64,000 nucleotides of DNA from Serpentinimonas maccroryi (GCF_000828915.1 NZ_AP014569.1:1984001-2048000); one strand, 5' to 3'; numbered from the stretch's first letter, positions 47,515-58,060 are shown. Notes: generated by a model from the sequence alone, not told the origin. A program made the numbers and translations.

Positions 47515-48402
47515 CTAGAACCGACGGCCTGTGCCCAGCAACGCCAGCAGGTACTGGCCGTAGCCGTTTTTGCGCAAGGGGGCGGCGAGGCGCTCGAGCT
47601 GGGCGGCATCGATCCAGCCGTTGCGCCAAGCGATTTCTTCCGGGCAAGCGACTTTGAGGCCTTGGCGGCGCTCGAGCGTGGCGATAAACTGACTGGCTTC
47701 GAGCAGGCTGTCGTGGGTGCCGGTGTCGAGCCAAGCATAGCCGCGGCCCATGGTCTGCACGTTGAGCTGGCCTTGCTCGAGGTAGGCTTGGTTGACGGCG
47801 GTGATTTCGAGCTCGCCGCGCGCGCTCGGGCGCACGGCTTTGGCGATCTCCACCACTTGCTGGTCGTAAAAATACAGGCCGGTGACGGCGTAGTTGCTCT
47901 TGGGTTGCACCGGTTTTTCTTCGATGCTGAGGGCGCGGCCTTGGGCGTCGAACTCGACCACGCCGTAGCGCTCGGGGTCGTGCACGTGGTAGGCGAACAC
48001 GGTGGCGCCTTGGGTTTGGGCGCTGGCGGCGCGCACCAGCGGCTGGAAGTCGTGCCCGTGGTAGATGTTGTCGCCCAGCACCAGCGCGCTGTGGGCGCCG
48101 TCGATGAAGCGCTCACCGATGAGGAAGGCCTGCGCCAGCCCGTCGGGGCTGGGCTGCACGGCGTATTGCAGGCTCATGCCCCACTGCGCGCCGTCGCCCA
48201 GCAGCTGGGCAAAGCGCGGGGTGTCTTGCGGCGTGCTAATGATGAGCACCTCGCGCAGGCCCGCGAGCATGAGGGTGCTCAAGGGGTAGTAGATCATCGG
48301 CTTGTCATAAACTGGCAGCAGCTGTTTGCTGATGGCCAGCGTGGCCGGGTGCAGCCGGGTGCCGGAGCCACCGGCTAGGATGAGGCCTTTGCGAGAGGTC
48401 AT
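47515..48402 (-). CDS. rfbA: Glucose-1-phosphate thymidylyltransferase
   Basis: The 295-residue enzyme makes dTDP-glucose, the first step to dTDP-L-rhamnose. Signatures are [55 protein letters not shown]-type SIEEKP, and [16 protein letters not shown]. The length matches RmlA. The ATG 48402 is followed by MTSRKG, as in homologues. It lies 26 bp after rfbD. Confidence 0.97.
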   Translation of the reverse strand: MTSRKGLILAGGSGTRLHPATLAISKQLLPVYDKPMIYYPLSTLMLAGLREVLIISTPQDTPRFAQLLGDGAQWGMSLQYAVQPSPDGLAQAFLIGERFIDGAHSALVLGDNIYHGHDFQPLVRAASAQTQGATVFAYHVHDPERYGVVEFDAQGRALSIEEKPVQPKSNYAVTGLYFYDQQVVEIAKAVRPSARGELEITAVNQAYLEQGQLNVQTMGRGYAWLDTGTHDSLLEASQFIATLERRQGLKVACPEEIAWRNGWIDAAQLERLAAPLRKNGYGQYLLALLGTGRRF

Positions 48403-48428
48403 GGTGTCTGTATCGGGGTTTGATTTTT

Positions 48429-49361
48429 TCACGCCAGCACCTCGGCCAACATGCGCTGCACGCCCTGCTGCCACGGCGGCAGGTGCAGGCCGAAGCGGCT
48501 TTGCAGCAAGGCGCAGTCGAGGCGCGAGTTGTGCGGGCGCTGCGCCGGGGTGGGGAAAGCGCTGCTGGGCACGGCGTCGATGGCCTGCACGCGCCAGTCG
48601 AGCTCGGGGCGCAAGCGCCGGGCCTGCTCGATCACGGCGCTGGCGTAGCCGTGCCAAGTGGTTTCGCCAGCGGCTGCGAGGTGGTAGGTGCCGGGTTCGG
48701 CAGCGCCTCTGAGCACCAGGGCCACGGCGTGGGCGCTGACGTCGGCGATCAGCTCGGCGCCGGTGGGGGCGCCGCATTGGTCATCGACCACGCTCAGGCG
48801 CTCGCGCTGCTGCGCCAGGCGCAGCATGGTTTTGGCGAAGTTGGCGCCGCGGGCGGCATAGACCCAGCTGGTGCGAAAGATCAGGTGCCGACGCCCGGCG
48901 GCGAGGATCGCCCCCTCCCCCGCCAGCTTGCTGTGGCCATAGACGTTGAGCGGGCCGGTCGGGCTGCCCTCGGCCCAAGGCAGGTGGCCGCTGCCGTTGA
49001 ACACGTAGTCGGTGCTGTAGTGCACCAGCCAAGCCCCGCTCTGGTGCGCCAGTTGCGCCAGCAGGCCCGGCGCGTCGGCGTTGATGCGCTGCGCCAGCGC
49101 CGGCTCGCTCTCGGCTTTGTCGACTGCGGTGTAGGCGGCGGCGTTGACGATCACCTGCGGACGCAGCTGCTGCACCGTGCGCGCCAGCGCTTCGAGGTCG
49201 GCCAGATCGCCGCACAGCCGCGGCGCGTGCGGGTCGAGCGGATTCGGGCACGGGTGGCGGTCGAGGGCGATGAGTTCGCCCAGCGGCGCCAGGCTGCGCT
49301 GCAGCTCCCAGCCCACTTGGCCGTTTTTGCCCAGCAGCAGGATGCGCGGTGGGTGGCTCAT
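48429..49361 (-). CDS. rfbD: dTDP-4-dehydrorhamnose reductase
   Basis: The 310-residue SDR-type reductase has [14 protein letters not shown] at the N-terminus (atypical GxNGQxG Rossmann motif of RmlD), [21 protein letters not shown] and the YGHSKLAGE active-site Tyr-Lys. It makes dTDP-L-rhamnose. The start overlaps the rfbB stop by ATGA (49358-49361). Confidence 0.96.
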   Translation of the reverse strand: MSHPPRILLLGKNGQVGWELQRSLAPLGELIALDRHPCPNPLDPHAPRLCGDLADLEALARTVQQLRPQVIVNAAAYTAVDKAESEPALAQRINADAPGLLAQLAHQSGAWLVHYSTDYVFNGSGHLPWAEGSPTGPLNVYGHSKLAGEGAILAAGRRHLIFRTSWVYAARGANFAKTMLRLAQQRERLSVVDDQCGAPTGAELIADVSAHAVALVLRGAAEPGTYHLAAAGETTWHGYASAVIEQARRLRPELDWRVQAIDAVPSSAFPTPAQRPHNSRLDCALLQSRFGLHLPPWQQGVQRMLAEVLA

Positions 49362-50467
49362 GGGGCCTCCTGCGCTTGGCCGTAGTGCTGGCGCAGCCAG
49401 TCGCGGTAGCTGCCGCTTTGCACGTGCGCCACCCAATCGGGGTGCTCTAGGTACCAGCGCACGGTTTGGCGGATCCCGGTCTCGAAGGTGTGCGCCGGCT
49501 GCCAGCCGAGCTCGCGCGCTATTTTGCTGGCGTCGATGGCGTAGCGCCGGTCGTGGCCGGGGCGGTCGGCAACGAAGGCGATGAGCTCGGCGTAGCGCTG
49601 CAGCGGCACGCCGCTGTGGTGGTGGCGCACGCCACGCGCCTGCGCCGGGGCCAGCTCGTCGAGCAAGGCGCAGACGCTGTGCACGATCTCGAGGTTGGTT
49701 TTTTCGTTGCCACCGCCCACGTTATAAACCTCGCCCACGCGCCCGGCGGCGAGCACGCGGCGGATGGCGCTGCAGTGGTCTTGCACGTAGAGCCAGTCGC
49801 GCACCTGCAGGCCGTCGCCGTAGATGGGCAGCGGCGCGCCGGCCAGCGCCTTGACGATGAGCAGCGGAATCAGTTTTTCGGGGAAGTGGTAGGGACCGTA
49901 GTTGTTGGAGCAGTTGGTGGTGAGCACCGGCAGGCCGTAGCTGTGGTGCCAGGCGCGCACCAGGTGATCGCTGGCGGCCTTGCTGGCGCTGTAGGGGCTG
50001 TTGGGCTGGTAGGGGTGCTGCTCGGTGAAGGCTGGCTGACCGGGCTCGAGGCTGCCATAGACCTCGTCGGTGCTTACGTGCAGGAAGCGAAAGGCGGCTT
50101 GCTCGGTCGCGGGCAGCGCCGCCCAGTGGCCGCGCACGGCCTCGAGCAGCTCGTAGGTGCCCTGCACATTGGTTTGGATGAAGGCGCCCGGGCCGTGCAG
50201 CGAGCGATCGACGTGGCTTTCGGCGGCGAAGTTGAGCACGGCGCGCGGCCGGCGCTCGGCCAGCAGGCGCTGCACCAAGGGTCGGTCGCCGATGCTGCCG
50301 TGCACGAACTGGTGCCGCGCATCGGCTTGCAGGCTGGCGAGGTTTTCGAGGTTGCCGGCGTAGGTGAGCAGGTCGAGGTTGACGACCGGCTCGTCGCTCT
50401 GGGCCAGCCAGTCGAGCACGAAGTTGCTGCCGATGAATCCGGCACCGCCGGTGACAAGGATGGCCAT
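49358..50467 (-). CDS. rfbB: dTDP-glucose 4,6-dehydratase
   Basis: The 369-residue extended SDR has [38 protein letters not shown] with the active-site D-E, and [15 protein letters not shown] (catalytic Tyr-x3-Lys). It makes dTDP-4-dehydro-6-deoxyglucose. It is the first gene of rfbBDAC, which supplies rhamnose for O antigen or exopolysaccharide. No glycosyltransferase using it is in the window. Confidence 0.97.
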   Translation of the reverse strand: MAILVTGGAGFIGSNFVLDWLAQSDEPVVNLDLLTYAGNLENLASLQADARHQFVHGSIGDRPLVQRLLAERRPRAVLNFAAESHVDRSLHGPGAFIQTNVQGTYELLEAVRGHWAALPATEQAAFRFLHVSTDEVYGSLEPGQPAFTEQHPYQPNSPYSASKAASDHLVRAWHHSYGLPVLTTNCSNNYGPYHFPEKLIPLLIVKALAGAPLPIYGDGLQVRDWLYVQDHCSAIRRVLAAGRVGEVYNVGGGNEKTNLEIVHSVCALLDELAPAQARGVRHHHSGVPLQRYAELIAFVADRPGHDRRYAIDASKIARELGWQPAHTFETGIRQTVRWYLEHPDWVAHVQSGSYRDWLRQHYGQAQEAP

Positions 50468-50505
50468 GTGGGTGGGCTGCGCGGAGCTATAAAAACAGAT
50501 GAATG

Positions 50506-50532
50506 ATCATAACCGGCGCTGACTGGTGTCAA
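50506..50532 (-). promoter_or_regulatory. Candidate rfbBDAC promoter
   Basis: On the minus strand TTGACA (50527-50532) and TATGAT (50506-50511) are separated by 15 bp, shorter than ideal. A second TTGACA lies 11 bp further upstream (50538-50543) as part of an 11-bp tandem duplication. Confidence 0.4.
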
Positions 50533-50549
50533 TTGCTTGTCAATTGCTG
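50528..50549. repeat. Tandem 11-bp repeat upstream of rfbB
   Basis: GTCAATTGCTT (50528-50538) is followed directly by GTCAATTGCTG (50539-50549). Each copy contains a TTGACA -35-like hexamer on the minus strand. Confidence 0.8.
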
Positions 50550-50601
50550 TCTTGGCAGCAGCAGATGCGGTCGTGAGGGGGGCTCGCTGGCGCACTTACG
50601 G

Positions 50602-50630
50602 TTGACAAAAAGCACGAACGATCGTACTAT
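50602..50630 (+). promoter_or_regulatory. Promoter of the acyl-CoA-binding protein gene
   Basis: A perfect TTGACA (50602-50607), a 17-bp spacer and TACTAT (50625-50630) lie 7 bp before the ATG at 50638, so the transcript should be leaderless or nearly so. The spacer ends in the palindrome ACGATCGT (50618-50625), which touches the -10 and could be an operator. Confidence 0.7.
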
Positions 50631-50637
50631 TACCGTC

Positions 50638-50895
50638 ATGAACACCGATCTCAAATCCGCATTCGAAGCCGCCGTGGCGGCCAGCAAAGAGCTCACGCAA
50701 CGGCCCGACAACGCCACTTTGCTCAAGCTCTACGCCCTGTACAAACAAGCCACCGAAGGCGACGTGAGCGGCGCCAAGCCGGGTTTTGGCGATCTGGTCG
50801 GGCGCGCCAAATGGGATGCTTGGGCGGCGCTCAAGGGCACCAGCACCGACGCAGCGATGCAACGCTACATCGATCTGGTGGACGGCCTAGAGTAA
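50638..50895 (+). CDS. Acyl-CoA-binding protein
   Basis: The 85-residue four-helix protein has the ACBP signatures FEAAVAASKELTQRPDNATLLKLYALYKQATEGD and AKWDAWAALKGTSTDAAMQRYI, including the YKQAT(E)GD loop and the acyl-CoA-contacting Lys/Tyr residues. It binds medium- and long-chain acyl-CoA esters in the cytosol. The ATG at 50638 lies about one transcription-start distance from the -10, with no Shine-Dalgarno. Neighbours are unrelated on either side. Confidence 0.93.
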   Translation: MNTDLKSAFEAAVAASKELTQRPDNATLLKLYALYKQATEGDVSGAKPGFGDLVGRAKWDAWAALKGTSTDAAMQRYIDLVDGLE

Positions 50896-51023
50896 GCATC
50901 ACGCGCACTGGTTGGCTGGGGCCTAGGCTTGCAGCCAGGCGTCGGGGTTTAAGCGGGCACGCTTGGGCGCGACCACGGGCTTTGGGCTAACATCGCCTTC
51001 GAGCCTATTGCAAGGAGGCAAGC

Positions 51024-52241
51024 ATGAAACTCAACCCCGCCATCGTGGCTCAGGCCGAGCAGCTCACCGCGCTGCGGCGCGATTTGCACGCGCACCCCGA
51101 GCTGTGCTTTGAGGAGCACCGCACCGCCCAAGTGGTGGCCGAGCGCCTAGGCGCCTGGGGCCTGGAGGTGGTGCGCGGTTTGGGCAGCACAGGCGTGGTT
51201 GGGCTGCTGCACGGGCGCGACGGCGGCGCCTGTGGCCGCGCCGTGGGCTTGCGCGCCGACCTCGACGCGCTGCCCATGACCGAGCTCAACACCTTTGCCC
51301 ATGCCAGCCGGCACCCGGGCCGGATGCACGCCTGCGGCCACGACGGCCACACCGCCATGCTGCTGGCCGCCGCCCAGTGCCTGAGCCAGACGCGTGACTT
51401 CGAGGGCACGGTGGTGTTCATCTTCCAGCCGGCCGAAGAAGGCGGCGGCGGGGCGCGGCACATGATCGCTGACGGCCTGTTTGAGCGCTTCCCGGTGCAG
51501 GCGGTGTTTGGCTTGCACAACTGGCCTGGCATGCCGGTGGGCAGTTTTGCCGTGAGCCCGGGGCCGGTGATGGCCTCGAGCAACGAGTTCAAAATCACCG
51601 TGCACGGCAAGGGCTGCCACGCGGCGCTGCCGCACAACGGCATCGACCCGCTGCTGGTGGCGTGCCAGATGGTGCAGGCGTTCCAGACCATCATCAGCCG
51701 CAACAAAAAACCGATCGAGGCCGGGGTGCTGAGCGTGACCATGATCGCCGCCGGCGAAGCCACCAACGTGGTGCCAGACCACTGCGTGCTGCAGGGCACG
51801 GTGCGCACCTTCAGCCTAGAGCTGCTGGATTTAATCGAGCAGCGCATGCGCACGGTGTGCGAGCACACGGCGGCGGCTTTTGGGGCCACGGCCACGTTTG
51901 AGTTCCACCGCAACTACCCGCCCACCATCAACAGCGCCGCCGAGGCCGAGTTTGCGCGCAGCGTGATGCTCGACCTGGTGGGGCCGCAGCAGGTGCTGGC
52001 CCAAGAGCCCACGCTGGGGGCAGAAGATTTTGCCTACATGCTGCAAGCCAAACCGGGTGCCTACGCCTTTATAGGCAACGGCGACGGCGCGCACCGCGAT
52101 GGCTACGGCGCCGGCCACGACGCCGGGCCCTGCACCCTGCACAACCCGCGCTACGACTTCAACGACGAGCTGATCGCGCTCGGCGGCAGCTACTGGGTGG
52201 AGCTGGCTAGGCGCTGGTTGGCGCGGTCGGACGCGCGCTGA
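51024..52241 (+). CDS. M20 family amidohydrolase (hippurate hydrolase-like)
   Basis: The 405-residue metallohydrolase has [12 protein letters not shown]-type [23 protein letters not shown] with metal His/Cys ligands, [15 protein letters not shown] with the catalytic Glu, and [12 protein letters not shown] central dimerisation domain lies around residues 185-300 and [13 protein letters not shown] near the end. It probably cleaves N-acyl amino acids; the exact substrate is unknown. The start has a strong AAGGAGG site. The 3' end overlaps coaX by 52 bp on the opposite strand. Confidence 0.92.
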   Translation: MKLNPAIVAQAEQLTALRRDLHAHPELCFEEHRTAQVVAERLGAWGLEVVRGLGSTGVVGLLHGRDGGACGRAVGLRADLDALPMTELNTFAHASRHPGRMHACGHDGHTAMLLAAAQCLSQTRDFEGTVVFIFQPAEEGGGGARHMIADGLFERFPVQAVFGLHNWPGMPVGSFAVSPGPVMASSNEFKITVHGKGCHAALPHNGIDPLLVACQMVQAFQTIISRNKKPIEAGVLSVTMIAAGEATNVVPDHCVLQGTVRTFSLELLDLIEQRMRTVCEHTAAAFGATATFEFHRNYPPTINSAAEAEFARSVMLDLVGPQQVLAQEPTLGAEDFAYMLQAKPGAYAFIGNGDGAHRDGYGAGHDAGPCTLHNPRYDFNDELIALGGSYWVELARRWLARSDAR

Positions 52242-52990
52242 TGCGCGATCGCCAGCAGGCCGTCGAAGATCAAGGTGTCGACCAGCTCAAACGATACGCT
52301 CATGCTGGGGGCCATTTTCCAAGCGGCGCCGCCGGTCATGTAACACACCGGGGTTTGGCCGCAGTGCTGGGCCAGCTGGTCAACCATGCGCTGCACCGCG
52401 CCGGCGATGGCGAAGGTGCCGCCGCTGGTGAGAGCGTCGCTGGTGTTGGTGGGAAAGGGCTTGACCACGCCGGTGGGCACGTGCAGGCCGGCGGTGCCCG
52501 ATTCGAGCGCGCGCAGCATGATGCCGTGCCCGGGCAGGATGCAACCGCCCAGAAAACGCCCTTCGGCGTCGAGCGCCTCGATCGTGACTGCGGTGCCGAC
52601 CATCACCACCACACAGGGCCGCAGCTGCTGGCGCGCCAGCAGGCGCTGGCGCGCGCCGATCATGGCCACCCAGCGGTCGGCCCCTAAGCGGGCCGGATGG
52701 TCGTAGCCGTTGATCACGCCGGCCTCGGCGGCGCTGGGCACCACCCATTCGGGCGCGGCGTCCCAGATTTCGAGCTGTGCTTCGACCCGGCGCTTGATGG
52801 CATCGGAGGCCACCACGCTGCCCAGCACCATGCGCGGCGGGCGCAGGTTGATCCAGTCGCCCTCGGTCAGTTTGTCGATGTTTTCAAGGAACTGCACCCC
52901 GTGCGCCAGCATGCGCGCACCCATGACGGGCTGCTCATACAGCGCCCATTTCAGGCGGGTGTTGCCCACGTCGAGTGCCAGCAAGCTCAT
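52190..52990 (-). CDS. coaX: Type III pantothenate kinase
   Basis: The 266-residue ASKHA-fold kinase has [15 protein letters not shown] (phosphate-1 motif), [26 protein letters not shown] (with T for the usual D), [22 protein letters not shown], and a late MTGGAAWK. It phosphorylates pantothenate in CoA synthesis and is insensitive to CoA feedback. The ATG is 52990. Its last 17 codons overlap the convergent amidohydrolase gene. Confidence 0.95.
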   Translation of the reverse strand: MSLLALDVGNTRLKWALYEQPVMGARMLAHGVQFLENIDKLTEGDWINLRPPRMVLGSVVASDAIKRRVEAQLEIWDAAPEWVVPSAAEAGVINGYDHPARLGADRWVAMIGARQRLLARQQLRPCVVVMVGTAVTIEALDAEGRFLGGCILPGHGIMLRALESGTAGLHVPTGVVKPFPTNTSDALTSGGTFAIAGAVQRMVDQLAQHCGQTPVCYMTGGAAWKMAPSMSVSFELVDTLIFDGLLAIAHQRASDRANQRLASSTQ

Positions 52991-53040
52991 GCGCGCCGAT
53001 GATACGCCAATGCTTGCGCTGAACCCCGGCCGAGCCCCGG

Positions 53041-53808
53041 CTAATCCAGATTCTGGCTGCGCGCCCAGTGCATTTCGTCGGTGATCAGGCCATCGACACC
53101 GAGTGCGCGCAGGCGCTGCACGTCGGCGGCGCGGTTGGCGGTGTAGCACAGCACGCGCCAGCCCATGGCGCGCGCCTGCTGCATCAGCGCCGCGTCTGGC
53201 AGCCGATGCTGGCAGACGATGGCCACACAGCCGAGCTGCGCCGCCACCTCGGGCCAGCCGCTCCAGAGGGTATCGAGCAGCAGCGCGCGCGGCAGCTCGG
53301 GCGCGGCCTGCTGCGCCGCTTGCAAGGCAGCGGGCTGGAAGGAGCTGAGCAGCGGCGGCACGCGCTGGCCCTGCCAGAGCGCGCGCGCGGCCAGCGCCAC
53401 GGCGCTGCCAGTGGCGGCCTCCTGCCCCGGCATGGGCTTGATTTCGATGTTCAGCGCCGCGCCTTGCTGCAGGCAGTGGGCGGCGATGGTGGCCAGCGTG
53501 GGCAAGGGCTCGCCGGCGCTGTTGCTCGAATGCCAGCCGCCGGCGTCGAGCTGCGCCAGTTCGGCCCAAGGCAGCGCGTCGGCTGGGCCGCGGCCGTTGG
53601 TGGTGCGCTCCAGCGTGTCGTCGTGCAGCAAAAAGGGCACGCCGTCGGCGCTGAGCTTGACGTCGCACTCGAACATAGAAAATCCGCAGGCGCTGCCGTG
53701 CTCGAAGGCGCACAAGGTGTTTTCGGGCCGCTCTTTGCCGGCGCCGCGGTGCGCGATCCAGTAGGGGTAGGGCCAGTCGGACAGGCCGGTGGGGTTGGCT
53801 GGGTTCAT
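53041..53808 (-). CDS. ugpQ: Glycerophosphodiester phosphodiesterase
   Basis: The 255-residue TIM-barrel enzyme has [21 protein letters not shown] with the catalytic His, [27 protein letters not shown] with metal and catalytic residues, and NIEIKP. There is no signal peptide, so it acts in the cytosol on glycerophosphodiesters imported by Ugp, releasing sn-glycerol 3-phosphate. The ATG lies 8 bp after ugpC, and it is the last ugp gene. Confidence 0.94.
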   Translation of the reverse strand: MNPANPTGLSDWPYPYWIAHRGAGKERPENTLCAFEHGSACGFSMFECDVKLSADGVPFLLHDDTLERTTNGRGPADALPWAELAQLDAGGWHSSNSAGEPLPTLATIAAHCLQQGAALNIEIKPMPGQEAATGSAVALAARALWQGQRVPPLLSSFQPAALQAAQQAAPELPRALLLDTLWSGWPEVAAQLGCVAIVCQHRLPDAALMQQARAMGWRVLCYTANRAADVQRLRALGVDGLITDEMHWARSQNLD

Positions 53809-53815
53809 GGGTGCG

Positions 53816-54823
53816 TCAAGAACGGCTAAGCCCCGTGGCGGCGTCGAAGGTGTGGATGAACTCGGGCTGCGGCTGCACGCGCAGGGCTTGACCGAGGTCG
53901 GGGATGGCGCGCTGGGCCGAGACCCGGATGGTGAGCAACTCATCCCCAAGGCGGGCGTGGATCAGGCGCTCGGCCCCGAGCAGCTCGACCGAATCGACCA
54001 CCGTGTCCCAGCCGCTGTCGCCAATGACCAGGTGCTCGGGCCGGATGCCCAGCACCGTGCCCGGGCGCACACCGCTGGCGTGGCGCAGCAGGTTCATGGG
54101 CGGCGCGCCCATGAAGCCGGCCACGAACAGGCTGGCCGGGCGCTCATAGACCTCTTCGGGGGTGCCAAATTGCTCCACCCGGCCGGCGTTCATGACCAAC
54201 ATGCGCTGCGCCAGCGTCATGGCCTCGACCTGGTCGTGCGTGACAAAAAGCGAGGTGATGCCCAGTTCGCGGTGCAGCTTCTGGATTTCGAGCCGGGTTT
54301 GGGCGCGCAGCTTGGCGTCGAGGTTGGAGAGCGGTTCATCGAACAAAAAAGCCTGCGGCTGGCGCACGATGGCGCGCCCCATGGCCACGCGCTGGCGCTG
54401 CCCGCCCGAGAGCTGGCTCGGTTTGCGCTCGAGCAGCGGCGCGAGCTCGAGGATGCGGGCGGCGGCATCGACGCGCGCGCGGATTTGGGGCGCCGTCAGG
54501 CCGCGTATGCGCAGCCCATACGCCATGTTGTCGAACACGCTCATGTGCGGGTAGAGCGCGTAGTTCTGGAACACCATGGCGATGTCGCGCTCGGCCGGTT
54601 GCACATTGTTGACGACGCGCTCGCCGATCTGGATCGTGCCGGAGGTAATCGACTCGAGCCCGGCGACCATGCGCAGCAGGGTGCTTTTGCCGCAGCCCGA
54701 GGGGCCGACGATGACCACGAACTCGCCGTCGGCGATCTGCGCATCGACGCCGTGGATGACTTGGAGCGCGCCCGGACCGATGCCGTAGCTTTTTTTGACT
54801 TGATTGAGTGCCAGCGTAGCCAT
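53816..54823 (-). CDS. ugpC: sn-glycerol-3-phosphate ABC transporter ATP-binding protein
   Basis: The 335-residue ATPase has Walker [10 protein letters not shown] (about residues 39-47), signature LSGGQRQR, Walker [17 protein letters not shown] and switch [15 protein letters not shown]-terminal OB-type regulatory domain carries [12 protein letters not shown]. This is the MalK/UgpC architecture. It energises UgpAE import and lies 21 bp downstream of ugpE. Confidence 0.94.
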   Translation of the reverse strand: MATLALNQVKKSYGIGPGALQVIHGVDAQIADGEFVVIVGPSGCGKSTLLRMVAGLESITSGTIQIGERVVNNVQPAERDIAMVFQNYALYPHMSVFDNMAYGLRIRGLTAPQIRARVDAAARILELAPLLERKPSQLSGGQRQRVAMGRAIVRQPQAFLFDEPLSNLDAKLRAQTRLEIQKLHRELGITSLFVTHDQVEAMTLAQRMLVMNAGRVEQFGTPEEVYERPASLFVAGFMGAPPMNLLRHASGVRPGTVLGIRPEHLVIGDSGWDTVVDSVELLGAERLIHARLGDELLTIRVSAQRAIPDLGQALRVQPQPEFIHTFDAATGLSRS

Positions 54824-54844
54824 AATTTTTCGTATTTTCGGAGT

Positions 54845-55705
54845 TTATTTTTCGCTGTCCACCAGCCCTTTGACGAACCACTTTTGCATCAGCAGCACCA
54901 CCAGCGCCGGCGGCAGCAAGGCCAGCAGCGTGGTCGCCATGACCAGGTTCCAGTCGGTGGTGGCGTCGCCCGTGCCGATGAGCTTGGCGATGCCGACGAC
55001 GATGGTGTCGAGGTTCTGGTCGGTGACGATGAGCAGCGGCCACAGGTACTGGTTCCAGCCATAGACGAACATGATCACGAACAGCGCCGCCAGCTGGGTG
55101 CGGGTGAGCGGCAGCACCACGTCCCAGAAAAAGCGCAGCGGGCCGGCGCCGTCCATCTTGGCGGCCTCGACCAGCTCGTCGGGCAGGGTGAGAAAGAACT
55201 GGCGCAGCAGCAGCGTGGCGGTGGCCGAAGCGATGAGCGGCAGCGTCAGGCCGGCAAAGGTGTTGAGCAGCCCGAGATCGGTGACCACTTCGTAAGTGGG
55301 CAAGATGCGCACCTCGACCGGAAGCATGAGGGTGATGAAGATCAGCCAAAAGCAGAACATGCGCCCGGGGAAGCGGAAAAACACCACCGCGTAGGCCGAG
55401 ATGATGGAGACCGAAATCTTGCCCACGGCGATCACCAGCGCCATGATCAAGCTGTTAAACAGCATGAGCCAGACCGGCGGCGACAAATGCCCGCCCTGCA
55501 TGCCCTCGATGATCACCGTGCGGTAGTTCTCCCACCCTTGGTCGCCCGGCCACAGGGGCATGGGGGCTTGGGCGATGTCGGGGTTGCTGAGGGTGGAGGC
55601 GACAAAAGCGATGTACAGCGGCAGCGCCGTGATGGCGATGCCGATCCAGATCACGGCGTGCGCCAGCGCCTGACCCGGCAGCGAGTGCGATGGGCTGTTG
55701 TTCAT
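54845..55705 (-). CDS. ugpE: sn-glycerol-3-phosphate ABC transporter permease UgpE
   Basis: The 286-residue membrane protein has six predicted helices and the EAA coupling loop [27 protein letters not shown] (about residues 176-202). It belongs to the MalG-type permease family and pairs with UgpA. The start overlaps the ugpA stop by ATGA. Confidence 0.94.
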   Translation of the reverse strand: MNNSPSHSLPGQALAHAVIWIGIAITALPLYIAFVASTLSNPDIAQAPMPLWPGDQGWENYRTVIIEGMQGGHLSPPVWLMLFNSLIMALVIAVGKISVSIISAYAVVFFRFPGRMFCFWLIFITLMLPVEVRILPTYEVVTDLGLLNTFAGLTLPLIASATATLLLRQFFLTLPDELVEAAKMDGAGPLRFFWDVVLPLTRTQLAALFVIMFVYGWNQYLWPLLIVTDQNLDTIVVGIAKLIGTGDATTDWNLVMATTLLALLPPALVVLLMQKWFVKGLVDSEK

Positions 55706-56586
55706 GAGTAGTGCACCCGGCGCTCGAGGAAGCGAAACTGCAGCGTGGTCAGGCCGATGACCATGAGCATGAGCAGCACCGACTGCGCCGCCGAGCCGCC
55801 GAGGTCGAGCGCGATCATGCCGTCGGTATAGACCTTATAGACCAGCGTGGTGGTGTCGGTGGCCGGGCCGCCGGCGGTGACGGCGTGGATGACGCCAAAG
55901 GTGTCGAAAAAGGCATAGACCAAGCCGACCACGAGCAAAAAGAAGGTGGTGGGCGAGAGCAGCGGAAAAACAATGGTGCGAAAGCGCCGCCATGGGCCGG
56001 CGCCGTCGATGGCTGCGGCCTCGAGCAGCGAGCGTGGAATCGACTGCAAGCCCGCCAGAAAGAACAAAAAGTTGTAGGCCACCTGCTTCCAAGCCGAGGC
56101 CATGATGACCAGCAGCATGGCGTCGTTGCCGTCGAGCGTGGGGTTCCAGTCCAGCCCCAGCACCTGCAAGGTGTGCGCCACCACACCGATGGCGGGGTTG
56201 AACATGAACAACCACAGCACCCCGGCAATGGCCGGCGCGATGGCGTAGGGGATCATGAGCGCGGTGGTGTAGGCGCTGCGCGCGCGCAGCAAGGCGTCGG
56301 CGGCCAGCGCCAGCAGCAGCGCCGGCACCATGGCCAACAGCGTGACCGCCGTTGCAAACACCAGCGTGCGCACCAAGGTGTTGTAGTACTCGGGGTCGGT
56401 CAAGACCATAACGAAATTGTCGAACCAGACAAAGCGCACGGACAGACCGAAGGGGTCTTGCTCCTGAAACGCCATCATGAGCGCCTGCAGGCTGGGCCAG
56501 ATAAAGAAGATTAGGGTCACCACCAGCTGCGGCGCCAGCAGGGCGTAGGGCAGCCAGCGGTTGGGGAATATGACTTTTCTTTGCAT
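55702..56586 (-). CDS. ugpA: sn-glycerol-3-phosphate ABC transporter permease UgpA
   Basis: The 294-residue membrane protein has six helices ([26 protein letters not shown] at the start) and the EAA loop [26 protein letters not shown]. It is a MalF-type permease. ATG 56586 is used; a TTG two codons upstream is possible. Between ugpB and ugpA lies a GC-rich hairpin region that could stabilise or attenuate the message. Confidence 0.93.
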   Translation of the reverse strand: MQRKVIFPNRWLPYALLAPQLVVTLIFFIWPSLQALMMAFQEQDPFGLSVRFVWFDNFVMVLTDPEYYNTLVRTLVFATAVTLLAMVPALLLALAADALLRARSAYTTALMIPYAIAPAIAGVLWLFMFNPAIGVVAHTLQVLGLDWNPTLDGNDAMLLVIMASAWKQVAYNFLFFLAGLQSIPRSLLEAAAIDGAGPWRRFRTIVFPLLSPTTFFLLVVGLVYAFFDTFGVIHAVTAGGPATDTTTLVYKVYTDGMIALDLGGSAAQSVLLMLMVIGLTTLQFRFLERRVHYS

Positions 56587-56593
56587 AAGCAAA

Positions 56594-56664
56594 CCCGCCC
56601 CGGGTGGGGGGCGGGCTGTAAGGGCGGGCGCGGTTCGATTACCCGAGCCCGCCTAAGTGGCGGG
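56594..56664 (-). promoter_or_regulatory. Hairpin region between ugpB and ugpA
   Basis: CCCGCCCC (56594-56601) pairs with GGGGCGGG (56608-56615), and GGCGGGC (56623-56629) with GCCCGCC (56647-56653). The latter arm can alternatively pair with GGCGGG (56659-56664). On the minus strand the last hairpin is followed by only a short T-run. Intercistronic hairpins after a binding-protein gene often give it a higher message level than the permeases. Confidence 0.55.
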
Positions 56665-56707
56665 GTTAAAGCTCAGAGGCTGGGAGGCAATAGTGCGTGT
56701 TTGGATC

Positions 56708-58060
56708 TTAGTTGACCGAGCGCTCAAAGGCGCGCAGTTGCGCGTTGCCGCGGCGCTCGAAGTTGCGCAGGGCCTGGGCGGCGGTCTGGCGGCCTTGCAG
56801 GGCGCGCTCAACTTCTTCGTGGTAGATGTCGCGGATTTCGGTCCAGCGGCCAAAGCGGTAGCCTTGGGTGAACTGGCCTTGGCGCGCTTCGATCAGCGAC
56901 AGGATGGGCACATCGCGGCCCGGGTTTTGGGTGAAGAAGCCGGCTTGCTGCATGGCGCGGAACGAACTGTTGGTCGCCGGCAGGAAGCCGGTGGTGCGCG
57001 CCCACTCGGTCATCACGCGGTCGGAGCGCAAAAAGTCGAGGAACATGGCGATGCCGCGCATCTCTTGCGGCGTGCGGTTGGGGGCGTTAAAAACCCACAG
57101 CGAGGCGCCGCCGATGGTGGTGGCAAAGGGCGCGCCTTGCACGTCAGGCCAATGCGGCAGTTGGGCGGTGCCCAGGGCAAAGCGGCCGTCGCGCTGGATG
57201 GCGGCCAAACCGCCCGAAGACTGCAGCAGCATGGCGCACTGGCCGCTGATGAACTTGGCCGCAGCGTCGTTGGAGCGCCCGCCGTAGGAGAAGGCGCGCG
57301 TGGGCTGCAGGTCGATCAGGGTTTGCACCATGCGCTGGTTGAGCGCGTTGTTCACCGTGAGCTCGGAGGCAGCGCCGCCACGGCCGTTGTCCAGCGTGCC
57401 GATCTGCTGGTTGTGGCGGGCGTTGAACTGCTCGAGCATGATCCAAGCCAGCCAAGTGGTGGTGAAACCACACTCGGCGGCGTTGCGCTCACGAATTTGC
57501 TTGGCGGCGGCGATCATCTCGGGCCAAGTGCGCGGTGGGCGGTTGGGGTCGAGGCCGGCGCGGGTGAAGGCGTCGCGGTTGTAAAACAGCACGGCGGTCG
57601 AGACGTTGAACGGCATCGACAGCAGCTCGCCGTTGGGCAGGCCGTAGTAGCCGCGCGCCGGGGCGATGAAGTCGGCTGGGTTGAAGGCGATGCCAGCACG
57701 CTGGAACACCTGCGACACCGGGATGATGGCGCCGCGCGACTGGATCATGTCGCCCGAACCGGCGTCAAACATCTGCATGATGTGGGGCGGGTTGCCGGCG
57801 CGAAAAGCGGCCATGGCGGCGGCGCGCTGCTCGGGGTACTGGCCACGGAACGAGACCACGACGCGGTACTCGTTTTGGCTGCGGTTGAAGTCTTCGCCAA
57901 AGCGGCTGAGCAACTCGCCGTTGACGCCGGTCAGGCCCATCCACATCTGGATTTCGGTGCGCGGCTGGGCGGCAGCCGGCGCTTGTGCGTGTGCGACCAC
58001 GGCGCTGGTGGCGGCCGCAAAAGCCAGCGTGTATGCCAGCAAGGTTTTCTTCAAGGCCAT
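56708..58060 (-). CDS. ugpB: sn-glycerol-3-phosphate-binding periplasmic protein
   Basis: The 450-residue binding protein has a signal peptide (KKTLLAYTLAFAAATSAVVAHAQA). The mature part matches UgpB: IQMWMGLTGVNGELLSRFGEDFNRSQNEYRVV, FRAGNPPHIMQMFDAGSGDMI, and the conserved TIGGASLWVF and QGYRFGRWTEIRDI near the end. It captures glycerol 3-phosphate and glycerophosphodiesters. ATG 58060 has AGGAG 8-9 bp upstream. Its promoter has a three-repeat Pho box at 58144-58171. Confidence 0.95.
   Translation of the reverse strand: MALKKTLLAYTLAFAAATSAVVAHAQAPAAAQPRTEIQMWMGLTGVNGELLSRFGEDFNRSQNEYRVVVSFRGQYPEQRAAAMAAFRAGNPPHIMQMFDAGSGDMIQSRGAIIPVSQVFQRAGIAFNPADFIAPARGYYGLPNGELLSMPFNVSTAVLFYNRDAFTRAGLDPNRPPRTWPEMIAAAKQIRERNAAECGFTTTWLAWIMLEQFNARHNQQIGTLDNGRGGAASELTVNNALNQRMVQTLIDLQPTRAFSYGGRSNDAAAKFISGQCAMLLQSSGGLAAIQRDGRFALGTAQLPHWPDVQGAPFATTIGGASLWVFNAPNRTPQEMRGIAMFLDFLRSDRVMTEWARTTGFLPATNSSFRAMQQAGFFTQNPGRDVPILSLIEARQGQFTQGYRFGRWTEIRDIYHEEVERALQGRQTAAQALRNFERRGNAQLRAFERSVN

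Noticed and set aside
50527-50543. TGTCAA repeats as a plus-strand Pho box for the acyl-CoA-binding protein gene
   Set aside because: No -10-like hexamer lies 10 bp downstream, and that gene has its own strong promoter at 50602-50630.
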